Below, in pieces: positions 61,109 through 64,000 of a stretch of 64,000 nucleotides of DNA (position 1 is the stretch's first letter; every line of letters starts with the position of its first letter). The translations under genes were made by a program, and so were the position numbers. The notes under the pieces were generated by a model. That model made no database searches, had not been told where the DNA came from, and worked only from the letters and a program-made list of their open reading frames with translations. Location: NCBI RefSeq assembly GCF_006159205.1, contig NZ_CP040812.1, positions 1,426,001 through 1,490,000 of the forward strand. Direction: 5' to 3'. This DNA comes from Antarcticibacterium flavum. GTDB lineage: Bacteria; Bacteroidota; Bacteroidia; Flavobacteriales; Flavobacteriaceae.

Positions 61109-61570
61109 ATGGCCAATACACATCATCAAATTTTCATCCATAGCATCTTTGCAGTGAAGCACCGAGGTTCATTAATTCAGCAACAATGGAAGGCGGATCT
61201 TTTTGCAGTGATAGGTAACCTCATCAACGAAACAGGGTGTAAAATTATCATAGCAAATGGCACAGAAGATCACGTTCATTGCTTAATAAGTATGAAACCG
61301 GATATTTCTGTTTCTGAAGTAATGAAAAATGTGAAGGCAAAATCATCCAAATGGATCAATGAAAGCAGATTTTTGGATAGCCGATTTGAATGGCAGTCGG
61401 GTTTTGGGACGTTTTCGTATAGTAAAAGTCAGGTGCCGGATGTTATAAGGTATATCCAAAATCAGGAAGAGCATCATAAGAAGATGACCTTTGTGGAGGA
61501 ATACATTCAATTCCTGAAGAAATTTGAGATCGAATACGACAAGCGATACATTTTTAAAATGCCCGAATAA
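61109..61570 (+). CDS. Y1 (HUH) transposase, IS200/RAYT-like
   Basis: The ATG at 61109 (MANTHHQIFIHSIFAV) is the natural start; the frame also opens at a TTG nine codons before. The 153-residue single-domain enzyme has the HUH motif His55-Val-His57 (EDHVHCLI) and a catalytic Tyr104 (GTFSYSKS), then VIRYIQNQEEHHKKMTF, typical of Bacteroidota Y1 transposases. It cuts and joins single-stranded DNA at hairpins. No tnpB is adjacent. The repeat array with GTAG-hairpins starts within about 35 bp of the stop, which fits a REP-associated (RAYT) role. Confidence 0.9.
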   Translation: MANTHHQIFIHSIFAVKHRGSLIQQQWKADLFAVIGNLINETGCKIIIANGTEDHVHCLISMKPDISVSEVMKNVKAKSSKWINESRFLDSRFEWQSGFGTFSYSKSQVPDVIRYIQNQEEHHKKMTFVEEYIQFLKKFEIEYDKRYIFKMPE

Positions 61571-61604
61571 TTGAAATCTGATTAATTACCACACCTGAAG
61601 TATA

Positions 61605-64000
61605 CCGGTCACATCATAATCTGTTATCAATTCAGTGCCAGCGGCACGACCCATTTCGTAGCCATCCATATCAAGTGCCGTAGGTACGACCGATAAAAAT
61701 TGGAGGTCCTATGTTTCTCACTCAGCCGTGAATATATCGGCCATACCTAACGGCATTTTATTCTTACTCCTATCCTGATTCCCAGGGTTGAAACCCTGGG
61801 CTACGTGATCGGCCATGCCTAACGGCATTTTTTTAGGTTCCCTAAAATCTATCTGGATGTCCCTATAACAATCTCCCTTACCAGAGAACAACACCCGGCA
61901 TATCCATAACCAAGTGCCAGCGGCACGACCCATTTCGTAGCCCCGGAATTCATTCCGGGGGAAAGCAAAACACCCTCCATATCAAGTGCCGTAGGTAGAC
62001 CGATATAATTAGGAGTTCCAATGTTTCTCACTCAGCCGTGAATATATCGGCCATACCTACGGCATTTTTATTCTCACTCCTATCCTGAATCCCAGGGTTG
62101 AAACCCTGGGCTACGGGATCGGCCATGCCTAACGGCATTTTTTTAGGTTCCCAAAATCTATCTTGATGTCCCTACAACAATCTCCCTTACCAGAGAACAA
62201 CACCCGGCATATCCATAACCAAGTGCCAGGGGCACGACCCATTTCGTAGCCGCGGAATTCATTCCGGGGGAAAGCAAAACGCCTTCCATATCAAGTGCCG
62301 TAGGTACACCGATATAATTAGGAGTTCCAATGTTTCTCACTCAGCCGTGAATATATCGGCCATACCTAACGGCATTCTATTCTTAGCACGATCACAAAAC
62401 CCAGGGTTAACCCTGGGTTACGGAATCGGCCATGCCTGACGGCATTTTTTTGAGACCTCAACCGTAATCCGCCTTAACATAAAACACCCGGCATATCCAT
62501 AACCAAGTGCCAGCGGCACGACCCATTTCGTAGCCCCGGAATTCATTCCGGGGGAAACCAAACCGCCCTCCATATCAAGTGCCGTAGGTACGACCGATAA
62601 AAATTGGAGGACATATGTTTCTCACTCAGCCGTGAATATATCGGCCATACCTAACGGCATTTTATTCTTATTCCTATCCTGAATCCCAGGGTTGAAACCC
62701 TGGGCTACGGGATCGGCCATGCCTAATGGCATTTTTAGGTTCCCCAAAATCTATCTGGATGTCCCTACAACAATCTCCCTTCCCAGAGGACAACACCAGG
62801 CACATCTATAACCAAGTGCCAACGGCACGACCCATTTCGTAGCCCCGGAATTCATTCCGGGGTAAGGTGACACACCCCCGTTATCAAGTGCCGTAGGTAC
62901 GACCGATAAAAATTGGAGGTCTTATGTTTCTTACTCAGCCGTGAATATATCGGCCATACCTAACGGCATTTTATTCTTACTCCTATCCTGAATTCCAGGG
63001 TTGAAACCCTGGGCTACGGAATCGGCCATGTCTGACGGCATTTTTTAGGTTCCCAAAATCTATCTTGATGTCCCTACAACAATCTCCCTTCCCAGAGAAC
63101 AACACCCGGCATATCCATAACCAAGTGCCAGCGGCACGACCCATTTCGTAGCCCCGGAATTCATTCCGGGGGAAAGCAAAACGCCCTCCATATCAAGTGC
63201 CGTAGGTACGACCGATATAATTAGGAGTTCCAATGTTTCTCACTCAGCCGTGAATATATCGGCCATACCTAACGGCATTTTATTCTTACTCCTATCCTGA
63301 TTCCCAGGGTTAAAACCCTGGGCTACGTGATCGGCCATGCCTGACGGCATTTTTTTGAGGTCTCCAGAATCTATCTGGATGTCCCTATAACAATCTCCCT
63401 TTCAAAGAGAACAACACCTGGCATATCCATAACCAAGTGCCAGGGGCACGACCCATTTCGCAGCCCCGGAATTCATTCCGGGGGAAAGCAAAACGCCCTC
63501 CATATCAAGTGCCGTAGGTACGACCGATAAAATTGGAGGACATATGTTTCTCACTCAGCCGTGAATATATCGACCATACCTAACGGCATTTTATTCTTAT
63601 TCCTATCCTGAATCCCAGGGTTGAAACCCTGGGCTGCGGAATCGGCCATGCCTAACGGCATTTTTTTAGGTTCCCTAAAATCTATCTGGATGTCCCTATA
63701 ACAATCTCCCTTCCAAAGAGAACAACACCCGGCATATCCAAAACCAAGTGCCAGCGGCACGACCCATTTCGTAGTCCCGGAATTCATTCCGGGGAAAGGT
63801 GACACACCCTCGATATCAAGTGCCGTAGGGTACGACCGATAAAAATTGGAGGTTCTATGTTTCTCACTCAGCCGCAGATTTATCGGCCATACCTACGGCA
63901 TTCTATTCTTAGCACGATCACAAAACCCAGGGTTGAAACCCTGGGCTACGGAATCGGTCATGCCGAACGGCATTTTTTTGTGGTTCTTAGAGAATTTTCC
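61605..64000. repeat. Array of about 310-bp units with paired GTAG-hairpins (BIME-like)
   Basis: The anchor TCAAGTGCCGTAGGTA-like starts near 61671, 61982, 62291, 62575, 62883, 63193, 63505 and 63816; spacing 309-312 bp except one 284-bp unit. Each unit contains GTGCC-AGC-GGCAC; GTAG followed at once by CCCCGGAATTCATTCCGGGG; GCCGTAGGTA...ATCGGCCATACCTAACGGC (long inverted repeat); CCCAGGGTTGAAACCCTGGG followed by CTAC, i.e. a GTAG-hairpin on the other strand; and CGGCATTTTTTT. The first unit lacks the CCCCGG hairpin. Short open frames inside are by-products. The array reaches the window end. Confidence 0.92.

Noticed and set aside
61718..63805. Several 60-84 residue minus-strand frames in the 310-bp array with near-identical sequences
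   Set aside because: They recur with the repeat unit, have no ribosome-binding context and cross the hairpins.
61605..64000. 310-bp array as CRISPR or rRNA-like repeat
   Set aside because: The whole unit is conserved without variable spacers and lacks rRNA motifs.

Overview
The window looks like a chromosomal segment of a Flavobacteriaceae-type Bacteroidota. Supporting signs are TANNTTTG-type -7 boxes, SusC/SusD genes, a hybrid two-component regulator, DUF4249/TonB modules, a type IX secretion C-terminal domain, a clade II nos cluster and a YpdA bacillithiol-disulfide reductase. The genus is not fixed by what can be read here.

Region 1 (1-3.6 kb) holds housekeeping genes: the 3' part of a phytoene-dehydrogenase-like FAD enzyme, a divergent BLUF protein, rpe, ypdA and a small unknown gene. 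Region 2 (3.8-21.7 kb) is a complete fructan (levan/inulin-type) utilisation locus. A minus-strand hybrid sensor/regulator with a periplasmic sugar-binding domain faces a plus-strand operon of sugar porter, GH32, SusC, SusD, a second GH32, a DUF4960 lipoprotein, a GH32-like lipoprotein, a HAD phosphatase and fructokinase. The inferred flow is: surface enzymes cut fructan, SusCD imports oligomers, periplasmic GH32 releases fructose, the porter imports it, fructokinase phosphorylates it, and the sensor reports free fructose. Region 3 (22.1-28.4 kb) has a DJ-1/PfpI protein and a 1815-residue secreted MBG-repeat protein with eleven near-identical 249-bp units. Region 4 (29.1-36.3 kb) is a minus-strand nitrous oxide reductase cluster: cytochrome c, fasciclin lipoprotein, nosZ, membrane protein, nosL, nosD, nosF, nosY. 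A palindrome sits upstream, and selO is divergent from it.

Region 5 (38-64 kb) has few genes and is packed with repeats. Its genes are an STN-TonB receptor/DUF4249 operon, a lipoprotein, an orphan TPR histidine kinase, a serine hydrolase, an IS110/IS1111-type element and a Y1 (HUH) transposase. Three repeat systems are interleaved. (a) Many different short tandem repeats all have a 7-bp unit (GGTTGTA, TTAGTCG, GGGATTT, TTCTCTC, CCAGACT, AGTGGAA and others) and often begin directly at a stop codon. (b) An interspersed structured element of about 200-300 bp (called A/B here) occurs in about eleven same-strand copies, each led by GGTTGTN heptamers. One copy carries an AT-rich DUF1905 gene between its halves, and another is interrupted by a heptamer block. 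(c) Beside the Y1 transposase lies an array of about 310-bp units with two inverted GTAG-hairpins per unit, resembling a REP/BIME 'REPtron'.

The IS1111-like element sits inside a heptamer module whose uninterrupted copy lies 150 bp away, so its ends can be read almost to the base. Its long 3' non-coding end is a candidate bridge RNA and contains a segment complementary to the target repeat. The strongest leads for new biology are the heptamer families, the cargo-bearing A/B element, the IS/repeat relationship and the GTAG-hairpin array. No tRNA, rRNA or CRISPR array was seen.
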